Of a DNA stretch of 20,368 nucleotides, positions 7,524-14,919 are shown piece after piece; the first letter of the stretch is position 1; each line of letters begins with the position of its first letter. This stretch comes from Vibrio sp. (GTDB lineage Bacteria > Pseudomonadota > Gammaproteobacteria > Enterobacterales > Vibrionaceae). A program made the position numbers and the translations under genes. The stretch covers positions 1-20,368 of the forward strand of contig SLFB01000276.1 in assembly GCA_007124475.1 (NCBI GenBank), read 5' to 3'. The notes beneath the pieces are model-generated. The model made no database searches and was not told the DNA's origin. It worked only from the letters and a program-made list of their open reading frames with translations.

Positions 7524-8885
7524 TTAACAGATAACCTTCACCGCTAAACCACCTTGTGAAGTTTCACGGTATTTAGCGTTCATATCTTTGCCTGTTTCCA
7601 GCATGGTCTCAATAACTTTATCAAGAGAAACACGCGGAGCCGATGAGCGGCGCAGAGCCATACGAGTCGAGTTAATCGCTTTAACCGCGGCAATACCATT
7701 GCGTTCAATACAAGGAACTTGCACTTGACCAGCTACAGGGTCACAAGTTAGACCAAGGTTATGTTCCATGGCTATTTCTGCTGCCATACATACTTGCTCT
7801 GGGCTGCCACCGAGCAACTCTGCTAAACCCGCCGCGGCCATTGAACAAGCAACACCAACTTCTCCCTGACAACCGACTTCAGCACCTGAGATAGAAGCAT
7901 TGCGCTTATACAAACCACCGATAGCACCTGATGTTGCAAAGTAACGAATATAGTCTTTCTCAGTGACGGTTTGGATAAATTTATCGTAATAAGCCAAAAC
8001 GGCAGGAATAATGCCACAAGCTCCATTGGTGGGTGCGGTGACTACGCGGCCACCAGCCGCATTCTCTTCATTAACCGCAAAGGCATACATATTAACCCAA
8101 TCAACAACCGCCATTGGATCATTGGTGGTTTTTTCCGAGGTTAATAACTGCTGACGCAGGGCTGCAGCGCGACGAGGCACACGCAGTGGACCTGGTAAGA
8201 TGCCTTCAGTATTAAGCCCGCGCTCCATACACTCACGCATGGTACGCCAAATGTTAGCAAAATAGGTACGCACTTCTTCGTCAGAATGTAGAGCTTTTTC
8301 GTTTGTCATCACCAAAGTGCTTATTGAAAGGCCGTGTTCATGACACTGGTTAAGAAGTTGTTCAGCACTGGTAAAAGGGTGGGGGACTTGTACTGGAGAT
8401 TCAATCTCCTTACCAAAGCTTTCTTCGTCAACAATAAAACCACCACCAATAGAGTAGTAAGTTTTTGAATACACAGGTTGATCGTCGATCCAAGCATGAA
8501 TTTGCATGCCATTTTCGTGTAACGACAAATTACTCTTATGGAAGTTCATGCCGCCTTCACGAGGAAAATCAACGGTATGACAGTGCATACCAACAGGAAG
8601 GCGCTCTGTTTCTTCGACACGAGCGATAAAACTTGGAATTGCATCAATATCAACTTTTTCTGGGCTATTGCCCGCTAAGCCCATGATAATGGCAGTATCC
8701 GTGTGGTGACCTTTCCCTGTCAGTGATAATGATCCATAAACATCTACGGTAATTTTAGTGATGTCACGCAATTTTCCCATTGCTCGTAGATCATCAATAA
8801 ACTGTTTACCGGCTTTCATTGGGCCAACCGTATGTGAGCTTGACGGTCCAACACCAATTTTATAGATATCAAATACACTAATCAT
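7524..8885 (-). CDS. sdaA: L-serine ammonia-lyase (L-serine dehydratase), iron-sulfur type
   Basis: Deaminates L-serine to pyruvate and ammonia with an oxygen-labile [4Fe-4S] cluster; a cytoplasmic single-chain enzyme. At 453 residues it matches E. coli SdaA (454). The N-terminal beta-domain begins MISVFDIYKIGVGPSSSHTVGP, where PSSSHT is the signature. The C-terminal alpha-domain holds TAPTNGACGIIPA and three cysteines in cluster-binding contexts: C339 in GCQGE, C381 in TCDP and C392 in PCIERN. The spacing of 42 and 11 residues is consistent with the family. The start ATG has GAGG 8 bases upstream. It lies downstream of the serine permease gene sdaC on the same strand, so import and breakdown of serine are encoded together. 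A GC-rich hairpin lies just before its ribosome site. Confidence 0.97.
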   Translation of the reverse strand: MISVFDIYKIGVGPSSSHTVGPMKAGKQFIDDLRAMGKLRDITKITVDVYGSLSLTGKGHHTDTAIIMGLAGNSPEKVDIDAIPSFIARVEETERLPVGMHCHTVDFPREGGMNFHKSNLSLHENGMQIHAWIDDQPVYSKTYYSIGGGFIVDEESFGKEIESPVQVPHPFTSAEQLLNQCHEHGLSISTLVMTNEKALHSDEEVRTYFANIWRTMRECMERGLNTEGILPGPLRVPRRAAALRQQLLTSEKTTNDPMAVVDWVNMYAFAVNEENAAGGRVVTAPTNGACGIIPAVLAYYDKFIQTVTEKDYIRYFATSGAIGGLYKRNASISGAEVGCQGEVGVACSMAAAGLAELLGGSPEQVCMAAEIAMEHNLGLTCDPVAGQVQVPCIERNGIAAVKAINSTRMALRRSSAPRVSLDKVIETMLETGKDMNAKYRETSQGGLAVKVIC

Positions 8886-8905
8886 ATTGATTGCCTCAAA
8901 AGTAA

Positions 8906-8927
8906 GCCCCCCTTGAAAAAGGGAGGC
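8906..8927. terminator. Hairpin between sdaC and sdaA
   Basis: Nine-base stem with one mismatch, GCCCCCCTT (8906-8914) and AAGGGAGGC (8919-8927), with a GAAA loop on the plus strand. Six T residues follow on the plus strand. On the minus strand, where both genes lie, it is followed by TTACTTTT and then the sdaA ribosome site. It may be an attenuator, a partial intercistronic terminator, or a block to antisense transcripts. Confidence 0.55.
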
Positions 8928-9031
8928 TTTTTTATCGTTATATTCAGCCTTTCTAGTCTCTTACACAGTCACTTTTTATCATTAATGTGTTCAACCAGTT
9001 AAGGGGCTTTATTCTTTTCATAAGTGATAGA

Positions 9032-10300
9032 TTAAAGCGCTCCGTAGATTACAGAACTAATCGCTGCAAAACCACAAATAAGTGTGAATATTTGCACTGG
9101 AAGCTGAGTTTTAAACTTAGCCATTGCTGGCACTTTATGCATTGCAAAAATAGGTAGAATGAAGAGGATAGCCGCGATCATCGGTGCGCCCATAGTCTCA
9201 ATCATATCTAAGATGCTTGGGTTGACAATCGCAACAATCCAAGTTGTTAACACGATAAAGATTAACGATCCTTTTTCGATAGCGCCTAATGACATTTTAC
9301 TACGAGATTTTACTAGGCCCACTAAACCTTCATGAGCACCTAAAAAGTGACCGAAGTAACTGGAAGTGATGGCTGCCAAGGCAACGATCGGACCAAGATA
9401 AGAGATCAGTGGTGAGGCATGTACGTTTGCTAGGTAAGACAGCACGCTGATGTTTTGCTCTTGCGCCATGGCTAATTGCTCAGGCGTTAGTGATAAAACC
9501 ACAGAGAAGACAAAGAACATCACAAACCCCATCAACATCATTGCAGCACCTGCAGTGATCATATCTGTTTTTACCACGGCATGTTCGCCATGTTCTTGGC
9601 GTTGCGATTTAGTAAACTGACTGATAATCGGACTGTGGTTAAAAGAGAATACAATGATAGGAATCGCTAACCAGACAATTACCGGTAGCGATGACCAGTC
9701 TGGTGAAGATTCGATAATTGAAGTATTCCAGTCAGGGATCAAATACACAGATAATGCTAACAAGATAAACACTAAAGGGTAAACCATTGCAGAGGTTGCC
9801 TTCAGCATTAATTCTTTACCAAAAATAACCCCAGCCGTCATTAATGATATTAATGCGCCAGACAGTAACCAACGTGGAATAGAGGCCATACCAAATTGGT
9901 GTACAAGGAAAGAATCAACGGTGTTAGTGATACCTACACCATAAATAAGAACAATTGGATAAATGGCAAAAAAGTAAGCAAAAGTGATAAGGTTAGCGCC
10001 AGTTTTACCAAAGTGTTCTTCAACAGTATCGGTGATATCTGCATCAGGTTTGCTAGAAGAAAGAACAAAGCGAGCAAGTCCTTTATGAGCAAACCAAGTC
10101 ATTGGGGCAGCGAGTAGGGCAAGTGCAACTAATGGCCAAAAGCCACCGGCACCTGCTTTGATAGGAAGAAAAAGTACGCCCGCACCGACTGCAGTGCCGA
10201 AAAGGGATAGCGACCATACGAAATCTCGATAGGTATATTTAGTAGACGATTGTGTCGTCGAAGTAACCGTTGTGGTTGTATTCATGTGTAATTTACTCAT
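9032..10300 (-). CDS. sdaC: Serine transporter, HAAAP family
   Basis: Inner-membrane proton-coupled serine importer of the hydroxy/aromatic amino acid permease family. The 422-residue protein is close in text to E. coli SdaC (429): GLYGTAIGAGVLFLPI in that protein corresponds to LSLFGTAVGAGVLFLPIKAG here. SFNHSPIIS, SLTPEQLAMAQEQNISVLSYLAN and TTWIVAIVNPSILDMIETMGAP also match. About 11 hydrophobic segments are present. Of two possible ATGs (10300 and 10285), neither has a strong ribosome site; the longer start is kept with modest confidence. It precedes sdaA on the same strand with a 146-base gap. The 285 bases upstream of it contain two palindromes that may be operators. Confidence 0.93.
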   Translation of the reverse strand: MSKLHMNTTTTVTSTTQSSTKYTYRDFVWSLSLFGTAVGAGVLFLPIKAGAGGFWPLVALALLAAPMTWFAHKGLARFVLSSSKPDADITDTVEEHFGKTGANLITFAYFFAIYPIVLIYGVGITNTVDSFLVHQFGMASIPRWLLSGALISLMTAGVIFGKELMLKATSAMVYPLVFILLALSVYLIPDWNTSIIESSPDWSSLPVIVWLAIPIIVFSFNHSPIISQFTKSQRQEHGEHAVVKTDMITAGAAMMLMGFVMFFVFSVVLSLTPEQLAMAQEQNISVLSYLANVHASPLISYLGPIVALAAITSSYFGHFLGAHEGLVGLVKSRSKMSLGAIEKGSLIFIVLTTWIVAIVNPSILDMIETMGAPMIAAILFILPIFAMHKVPAMAKFKTQLPVQIFTLICGFAAISSVIYGAL

Positions 10301-10385
10301 TTTGGGAACAGGAAATAAGTCGAGCGCAATTTTGCAGGTTTTTTTACAATAAAAAATAGATCTAAATCATGAATTGTCTGCGCAG

Positions 10386-10402
10386 TTAGCATGATATGCT
10401 AA
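10386..10402. promoter_or_regulatory. Perfect palindrome upstream of sdaC
   Basis: TTAGCAT-GAT-ATGCTAA is an exact 7-base inverted repeat, about 85 bases before the sdaC start. A second near-perfect palindrome, TTCATGATCACGAA (10410-10423), lies 7 bases further upstream. The pair looks like operator sites for the serine operon. The regulator is not identified. Confidence 0.45.
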
Positions 10403-10585
10403 AAACTTATTCATGATCACGAAAAAACTGTGCCACATGGCCAAAATGTTAATTTTTATCGGTTATTGAGTTGATTTAAGGTTTTTCATTTTCGTGGTTA
10501 TATAAGGCAACCGTTTGCTTTGGATCCGGTCAGTTAGTTTAATTATCAGTAGCAAATGATAAAAACTTTTATTTATGAGGTTTTG

Positions 10586-11179
10586 TTAATCATTAATGTG
10601 ATTTTGTAGGGCTTGGATGATTTGTGCAGTCATACCCCATATAAAATGATGTTTATATGGCACTGCGAACACTTTATGCAGCGAGTTTTTTATTAAAAAG
10701 GTATTGCTCAGTAAGTGTTGGGCATTGAGCAAGTAACTGGCGGGAACTTCAAATACCTCTTCTACTTCATTGTGATCAATCACCATTTCATAACTAGGGT
10801 CAATTAATGCCACAATAGGCGTCACCGCAAAATGACTGATGGTCACTAACTCAGGTAGCTGACCAAGAATATGGATGCAGTCTTCTTCTAAGCCAATTTC
10901 TTCTTTCGCTTCTCGTTTGGCAGTTTGATAAAGGTTACCATCACTTTTCTCAAATTTACCTCCGGGGAAACTGATTTGACCCGGATGGTGTTTTAAATGA
11001 TCAGCGCGTTTAGTAAATAGCACACTTAAGCCTTGCTGGCGTTCGACAAAGCCAACCAATACTGAAGCTTTACGCAAATTAGAGGCGCGTAAGTGACTGG
11101 CTCGATTGAGAGATTGGGCATGGTAGCCGATGGGGGTTTTCAGCAAAAAGTCCTGCATTAGTTGCTGCTTATCAATCAT
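10586..11179 (-). CDS. nudL: CoA diphosphatase, Nudix family
   Basis: Predicted Nudix hydrolase that cleaves coenzyme A and its derivatives into 4'-phosphopantetheine and 3',5'-ADP. From ATG 11179 it has 197 residues, close to E. coli NudL (192). The CoA-pyrophosphatase (NuCoA) motif is seen as LFTKRADHLKHHPGQISFPGG (residues 54-74). It leads directly into the Nudix helix with KREAKEEIGL (near 88-97). The family-typical C-terminal FIWGMTAQII is present. A longer start at 11224 would add 15 residues, but these would be read from an ERIC repeat remnant. The ATG at 11179 has GGGAG 8 bases upstream. It lies downstream of pabB and upstream of sdaC/sdaA, matching the pabB-nudL-sdaA order of E. coli apart from sdaC. 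Confidence 0.93.
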   Translation of the reverse strand: MIDKQQLMQDFLLKTPIGYHAQSLNRASHLRASNLRKASVLVGFVERQQGLSVLFTKRADHLKHHPGQISFPGGKFEKSDGNLYQTAKREAKEEIGLEEDCIHILGQLPELVTISHFAVTPIVALIDPSYEMVIDHNEVEEVFEVPASYLLNAQHLLSNTFLIKNSLHKVFAVPYKHHFIWGMTAQIIQALQNHIND

Positions 11180-11192
11180 ACTTTTAGCTCCC

Positions 11193-11348
11193 AGATCGTT
11201 CACCCCAATCACATAGATTCTCACAATTTATGGCTTTGGTAAGAGTCTTCCTTGGCTCCCACCAAAGGCCAGTCTACGGCTGCACAACTTGTTGCATCCA
11301 AGCTTTCACTCACTTGCCACCTAGCTGTAGCTTCAAGTCGGTTGAGTA
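11193..11348. repeat. ERIC element copy D (truncated, with internal insertion)
   Basis: The core half GATCGTTCACCCCAATCACA matches copies A and G. It is followed by an insertion related to that of copy G (shared CACCAAAGGCCAG.CTACGGC) and then TCACTCACTTGCCACCT and a drifted right arm ending near GAGTA. The left arm is missing or reduced to traces (ACTTTTAGCTCC), where it meets the start of nudL. It lies in the 245-base pabB-nudL gap. Bases 11349-11424 hold no further recognised feature. Confidence 0.75.
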
Positions 11349-11424
11349 GACTTGCTTTCAGTTACAAAGGCTCGCTTGCGGCCGATTCACATCCAGCTAT
11401 GTAAATATATACCTTAAATTTAGT

Positions 11425-12792
11425 CTATTTTGTCAAAGTTGGCAGAATACGACTTAATTTATCAAGGGTTTCTTGATATTCCGCTTGCCATTCACTGTCA
11501 GCGACAATACCGCCTCCAGCCCAAGCGTATATCTTTTGTTGATGAGTGACTAAAGTACGGATAGTGATACTGGTATCCATAGCGCCATGGCGACTAATGT
11601 AGCCGATAGAACCGCAATAAGCGCTACGTCGATGGGGTTCTAGCTCCTCAATGATCTGCATCGCTCTTATTTTGGGAGCGCCAGTAATAGAACCTCCGGG
11701 AAAGCTAGCGCGTAATAAATCAGTGGCTTGATAGCCATCCTCTAATTGGGCGCGGATGGTACTGACCAGATGATGGACGGCTGGAAAGCTTTCAATCGCA
11801 AAGAGCTTAGGAACATGCACGGTTCCGGGCTTTGCCACACGGCCAATATCATTACGCAGTAAATCGACAATCATTAAATTTTCTGCTTGGTCTTTTAAGG
11901 CTTGGGCCAGTTGTTCAGCTTGCTGTTGATCCTGTTGAGGATCTGTGCAGCGAGGGCGGGTACCTTTAATCGGCTTAGTTTCCACCACCCCTTGTTTTAA
12001 CTGCAAGAATCGCTCAGGAGAGACGCTAAGAATCGCTCCTTGCGGTAAGCGAATAAAAGCAGAAAAAGGTGCGAGATTACTCTGTTCTAATTGCTGATAA
12101 GCCAGCCATTCACTGCCTTGATATTGCGCTTCAAAACGCTGAGCGAGATTGATCTGATAGCAATCGCCAGCCAGAAGATAGTCTGCAATTTGCTCAAACT
12201 TAGCATGATAGTCCGCAGAGCTCATATTGGATGCCCAAGGGCGAGTTAAATGGAAGTCGGCCTTTGCTGCCGGCACTATTGACGAGAACCAGCGTTGCGC
12301 ATTATCAAGATTAACGCCAACCCAACAAGCGGTTTGCTGCTGATGATCAATCACAATAGCCCACTCATACAGGCCGATAGCCATATCAGGCATGGCAATA
12401 TCATGCTGAGCTTGTGTGGCTAAAACTTCGATACGTCGGCCAAGGTCGTAGCCAAAATAACCTAACGCACCGCCAATAAAAGGCAACTCGCCATGATAAA
12501 CCTGATCAGGTAAATGCTGAGCTTGTAATTGAGCCACTAAGGTAAAAGGATCCTCCTGTGACATTGTAACGCCGGTTGGCTGCTGAATCGTGGTTTCAAG
12601 GCCATAAGTCACTAACGTCGCAATGGGATTAGCGACTAAAATATCAAACCGACTATCGACATGTTGCATCGAAGCGGAGCGAAGCATCATAGCCCAAGGT
12701 AAGGATTCTATTTGGCTAAAAAGGTGCTCAGCTAAATCCTTTTGATAAGTGATGGGCTGCACTTGAATATCTTTATTATCTTCAATGTTCAT
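11425..12792 (-). CDS. pabB: Aminodeoxychorismate synthase component I
   Basis: With the glutaminase PabA it converts chorismate and glutamine to 4-amino-4-deoxychorismate, on the way to p-aminobenzoate and folate. The 455-residue chain matches E. coli PabB (453) along its length. It includes LPWAMMLRSA, GYFGYDLGRR, AGDCYQINLAQRF, SPERF and FPGGSITGAPK. The key residue is K276 in PIKGTRP: PabB has this lysine where anthranilate synthase TrpE has alanine, so TrpE is excluded. No lyase or glutaminase domain is fused. The ATG at 12792 is chosen; a TTG at 12810 would add six residues. Neither has a clear ribosome site. It is divergent from the fumarase gene and heads the minus-strand series leading to nudL. 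Confidence 0.95.
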   Translation of the reverse strand: MNIEDNKDIQVQPITYQKDLAEHLFSQIESLPWAMMLRSASMQHVDSRFDILVANPIATLVTYGLETTIQQPTGVTMSQEDPFTLVAQLQAQHLPDQVYHGELPFIGGALGYFGYDLGRRIEVLATQAQHDIAMPDMAIGLYEWAIVIDHQQQTACWVGVNLDNAQRWFSSIVPAAKADFHLTRPWASNMSSADYHAKFEQIADYLLAGDCYQINLAQRFEAQYQGSEWLAYQQLEQSNLAPFSAFIRLPQGAILSVSPERFLQLKQGVVETKPIKGTRPRCTDPQQDQQQAEQLAQALKDQAENLMIVDLLRNDIGRVAKPGTVHVPKLFAIESFPAVHHLVSTIRAQLEDGYQATDLLRASFPGGSITGAPKIRAMQIIEELEPHRRSAYCGSIGYISRHGAMDTSITIRTLVTHQQKIYAWAGGGIVADSEWQAEYQETLDKLSRILPTLTK

Positions 12793-12986
12793 TTGTGTAT
12801 TTTGTGACAATGGGTCACTTCATCGCGTAGCACATAGAGGAAAGCAAGAGTATCATAAAAGACTGAAAAAAAGCTGCTTCTTGAAGTTTGCACTTAATTC
12901 AGTCGCTTGTTGCCCTAAGGCTTTACTGATTTAACCTTGCGCTTTTATTAGGTAGCTTGTCACACATAACAATAATGAGGCATGCA

Positions 12987-14507
12987 ATGACGGTAATTCG
13001 CCAACAAGATGTGATCAGCAGTGTCGCTGACGCACTACAATATATTTCCTACTACCATCCCCTAGATTTTGTCCAAGCACTAGAACAAGCCTACCATCGT
13101 GAAGAGAGCCAAGCCGCGAAAGATGCGATAGCGCAAATCTTAATCAACTCGCGTATGTCAGCAGAGGGTCATCGTCCCATTTGCCAAGATACAGGCATCG
13201 TGACCTGTTTTGTGAATATTGGTATGGAGGTACAGTGGGATTCAACCGATATGACAGTGCAACAGATGGTGGATGAGGGCGTTCGTCAAGCGTATACCAA
13301 CCCTGATAACCCATTACGTGCTTCTGTATTGATGGACCCAGCGGGTAAGCGTGTTAACACCAAAGATAACACGCCAGCAGTGGTGCATATTAATATGGTG
13401 CCAGGTAATAAAGTTGAGATCCAAATTGCTGCTAAAGGTGGCGGTAGTGAGAATAAAACCAAAATGGCGATGCTTAACCCTTCTGATGATATTGCAGAGT
13501 GGGTAGAAAAAACCTTGCCAACCATGGGCGCAGGTTGGTGTCCACCTGGCATGCTGGGGATAGGCATTGGTGGTACTGCAGAGAAAGCGGCAGTACTGGC
13601 GAAAGAATCGCTAATGGAACACATCGATATTCAAGAGCTGATTGCACGCGGTCCACAAAATGCCGAAGAAGAGCTGCGTTTGGATATTTTTAACCGCGTC
13701 AATAAACTGGGTATTGGCGCTCAGGGCCTAGGCGGTTTAACCACCGTGGTTGATGTGAAAATTAAATCGGCACCCACACACGCGGCTTCTAAGCCGGTGT
13801 GCTTGATCCCAAACTGCGCGGCAACTCGTCATGTGCATTTCACATTAGATGGCAGCGGCCCAGCCGAGCTAACACCACCTAAGCTTGAAGATTGGCCACA
13901 AATTACTTGGCAAGCGGGTGCGAATACCCGCCGAGTGAATCTAGATACGGTCACTCGTGAAGAGACTCAGCAATGGAAAACCGGTGAAACCGTATTGCTG
14001 TCGGGTAAAATTTTAACTGGACGTGATGCGGCGCATAAACGCCTCCAAACCATGCTGCAAAACGGAGAGAAACTTCCTGAGGGTGTTGATTTAAGAGATA
14101 AGTTTATCTACTACGTTGGCCCTGTTGACGCGGTCGGTGATGAAGTCGTAGGGCCAGCGGGACCGACAACGTCAACTCGGATGGATAAGTTTACCGATAT
14201 GATGCTTGAAGAGGTGGGCGTGATGGGCATGATAGGTAAAGCCGAACGCGGCTCAGCGACGGTTGAATCCATTAAGAAGAATAAAGCGGTTTACTTAATG
14301 GCGGTTGGCGGCGCTGCTTATTTAGTCGCGAAAGCCATTAAAAAAGCCCGTGTGGTTGCTTTCGAAGATTTAGGGATGGAAGCGATTTATGAGTTTGAAG
14401 TGGAAGACATGCCAGTGACAGTCGCGGTTGATTCAACAGGGGCTAATGCTCATCAAATTGGCCCAGACACTTGGCGGGTTAAGATTGCTCAAGCGAATCC
14501 AGCTTGA
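12987..14507 (+). CDS. fumA: Fumarate hydratase, class I (iron-sulfur)
   Basis: Reversible hydration of fumarate to L-malate in the TCA cycle by a [4Fe-4S] enzyme. The 506-residue chain joins the alpha and beta regions in one protein, as in E. coli FumA/FumB, though it is shorter than those (about 548). Cysteines in conserved contexts are C66 (HRPICQDTG), C185 (GAGWCPPG) and C277 (IPNCAATRHVHF). The C-terminal half has the swivel-domain sequences LSGKILTGRDAAHKR and YYVGPVD...GPAGPTTSTRMDKFTD. ATG 12987 has GAGG 6 bases upstream, so an in-frame TTG at 12957 is rejected. FumA and FumB cannot be told apart here. It ends in an ERIC repeat followed by a strong terminator. Confidence 0.93.
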   Translation: MTVIRQQDVISSVADALQYISYYHPLDFVQALEQAYHREESQAAKDAIAQILINSRMSAEGHRPICQDTGIVTCFVNIGMEVQWDSTDMTVQQMVDEGVRQAYTNPDNPLRASVLMDPAGKRVNTKDNTPAVVHINMVPGNKVEIQIAAKGGGSENKTKMAMLNPSDDIAEWVEKTLPTMGAGWCPPGMLGIGIGGTAEKAAVLAKESLMEHIDIQELIARGPQNAEEELRLDIFNRVNKLGIGAQGLGGLTTVVDVKIKSAPTHAASKPVCLIPNCAATRHVHFTLDGSGPAELTPPKLEDWPQITWQAGANTRRVNLDTVTREETQQWKTGETVLLSGKILTGRDAAHKRLQTMLQNGEKLPEGVDLRDKFIYYVGPVDAVGDEVVGPAGPTTSTRMDKFTDMMLEEVGVMGMIGKAERGSATVESIKKNKAVYLMAVGGAAYLVAKAIKKARVVAFEDLGMEAIYEFEVEDMPVTVAVDSTGANAHQIGPDTWRVKIAQANPA

Positions 14508-14521
14508 TTTTGCCATTGATC

Positions 14522-14666
14522 TAGCCCCTTCCTACTTTAAGTTGTTTAGGTATCTGAAATAGCAGCAGGATTGGCGACGTTCGCCCACTGGCAGCACAGC
14601 GTTTGCCTCTGCGCATGGGATGAACTTACTGGCTGTCTATCTGCAACGCCCAGTGGTTTGGGTCTA
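14522..14666. repeat. ERIC element copy E (degenerate)
   Basis: Begins 14 bases after the fumarase stop with TAGCCCCTTCCTACTT and ends with TCTGCAACGCCCAGTGGTTT and GGGTCTA. The core has drifted (CGCCCACTGGCAG...CTGCGCATGGGA). Near the left end, TAAGTTGTTTAGGTA looks like a piece of right arm, so the copy may be chimeric. It lies between the fumarase stop and its terminator. The 412-base gap 14508-14919 consists of this copy, the terminator, copy F and a short leader for ycjX. Confidence 0.75.
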
Positions 14667-14700
14667 TGTGGAAGCATTAATTTGAATCTTCATCACTATA

Positions 14701-14728
14701 GGGTGTAGCATAAAGCTGCACCCTTTTT
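14701..14728 (+). terminator. Rho-independent terminator of the fumarase gene
   Basis: Nine-base stem GGGTGTAGC (14701-14709) and GCTGCACCC (14715-14723) with a 5-base loop and one G-T pair, followed by TTTTT. It lies about 195 bases after the fumarase stop, on the far side of ERIC copy E. Confidence 0.88.
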
Positions 14729-14884
14729 ATACTTTGCTACTTGAAACTGTAGGGAACGTTTGTTCACTTTAATCACAGAGTTTGCTTATGAGAATAGGTT
14801 TATGACAATAGGCTTGTGAGAGCAAGCTTATAGAAATGAACTCACTTGCCGTCTACCGGCAGCGCCAAGTGGTTTAGGTGTATA
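14728..14884. repeat. ERIC element copy F (degenerate)
   Basis: The left end TATACTTTGCTACTTGAAAC begins in the T tract of the fumarase terminator. The core is drifted and extended. The right side contains ACTCACTTGCCGTCTACC and ends in AGGTGTATA. Length is about 157 bases. It ends 35 bases before ycjX, so it forms most of that gene's upstream region. Confidence 0.75.
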
Positions 14885-14919
14885 TCATTGAATGTATTTA
14901 TTAAGAGAAGCCATCGGTT

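Noticed and set aside
10366..10425. Possible CRP site upstream of sdaC
   Set aside because: Only one half (GTGATC) matches; the second half does not fit TCACA at the right distance.
11180..11224. Fifteen-residue N-terminal extension of nudL
   Set aside because: It is read from ERIC sequence, is absent from the family, and a good ribosome site supports the ATG at 11179.
11425..12792. Anthranilate synthase component I (TrpE) as identity of the chorismate-binding enzyme
   Set aside because: The PIKGT lysine, the length and the neighbours fit PabB; TrpE has alanine at that lysine position.
14631..14644. Sigma-54-like GG-N10-GC spacing upstream of ycjX, attractive because ycjXF is a phage-shock gene pair in E. 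coli
   Set aside because: It is part of the ERIC right arm, occurs equally in copy C, and lies before the fumarase terminator, so it would not drive ycjX.
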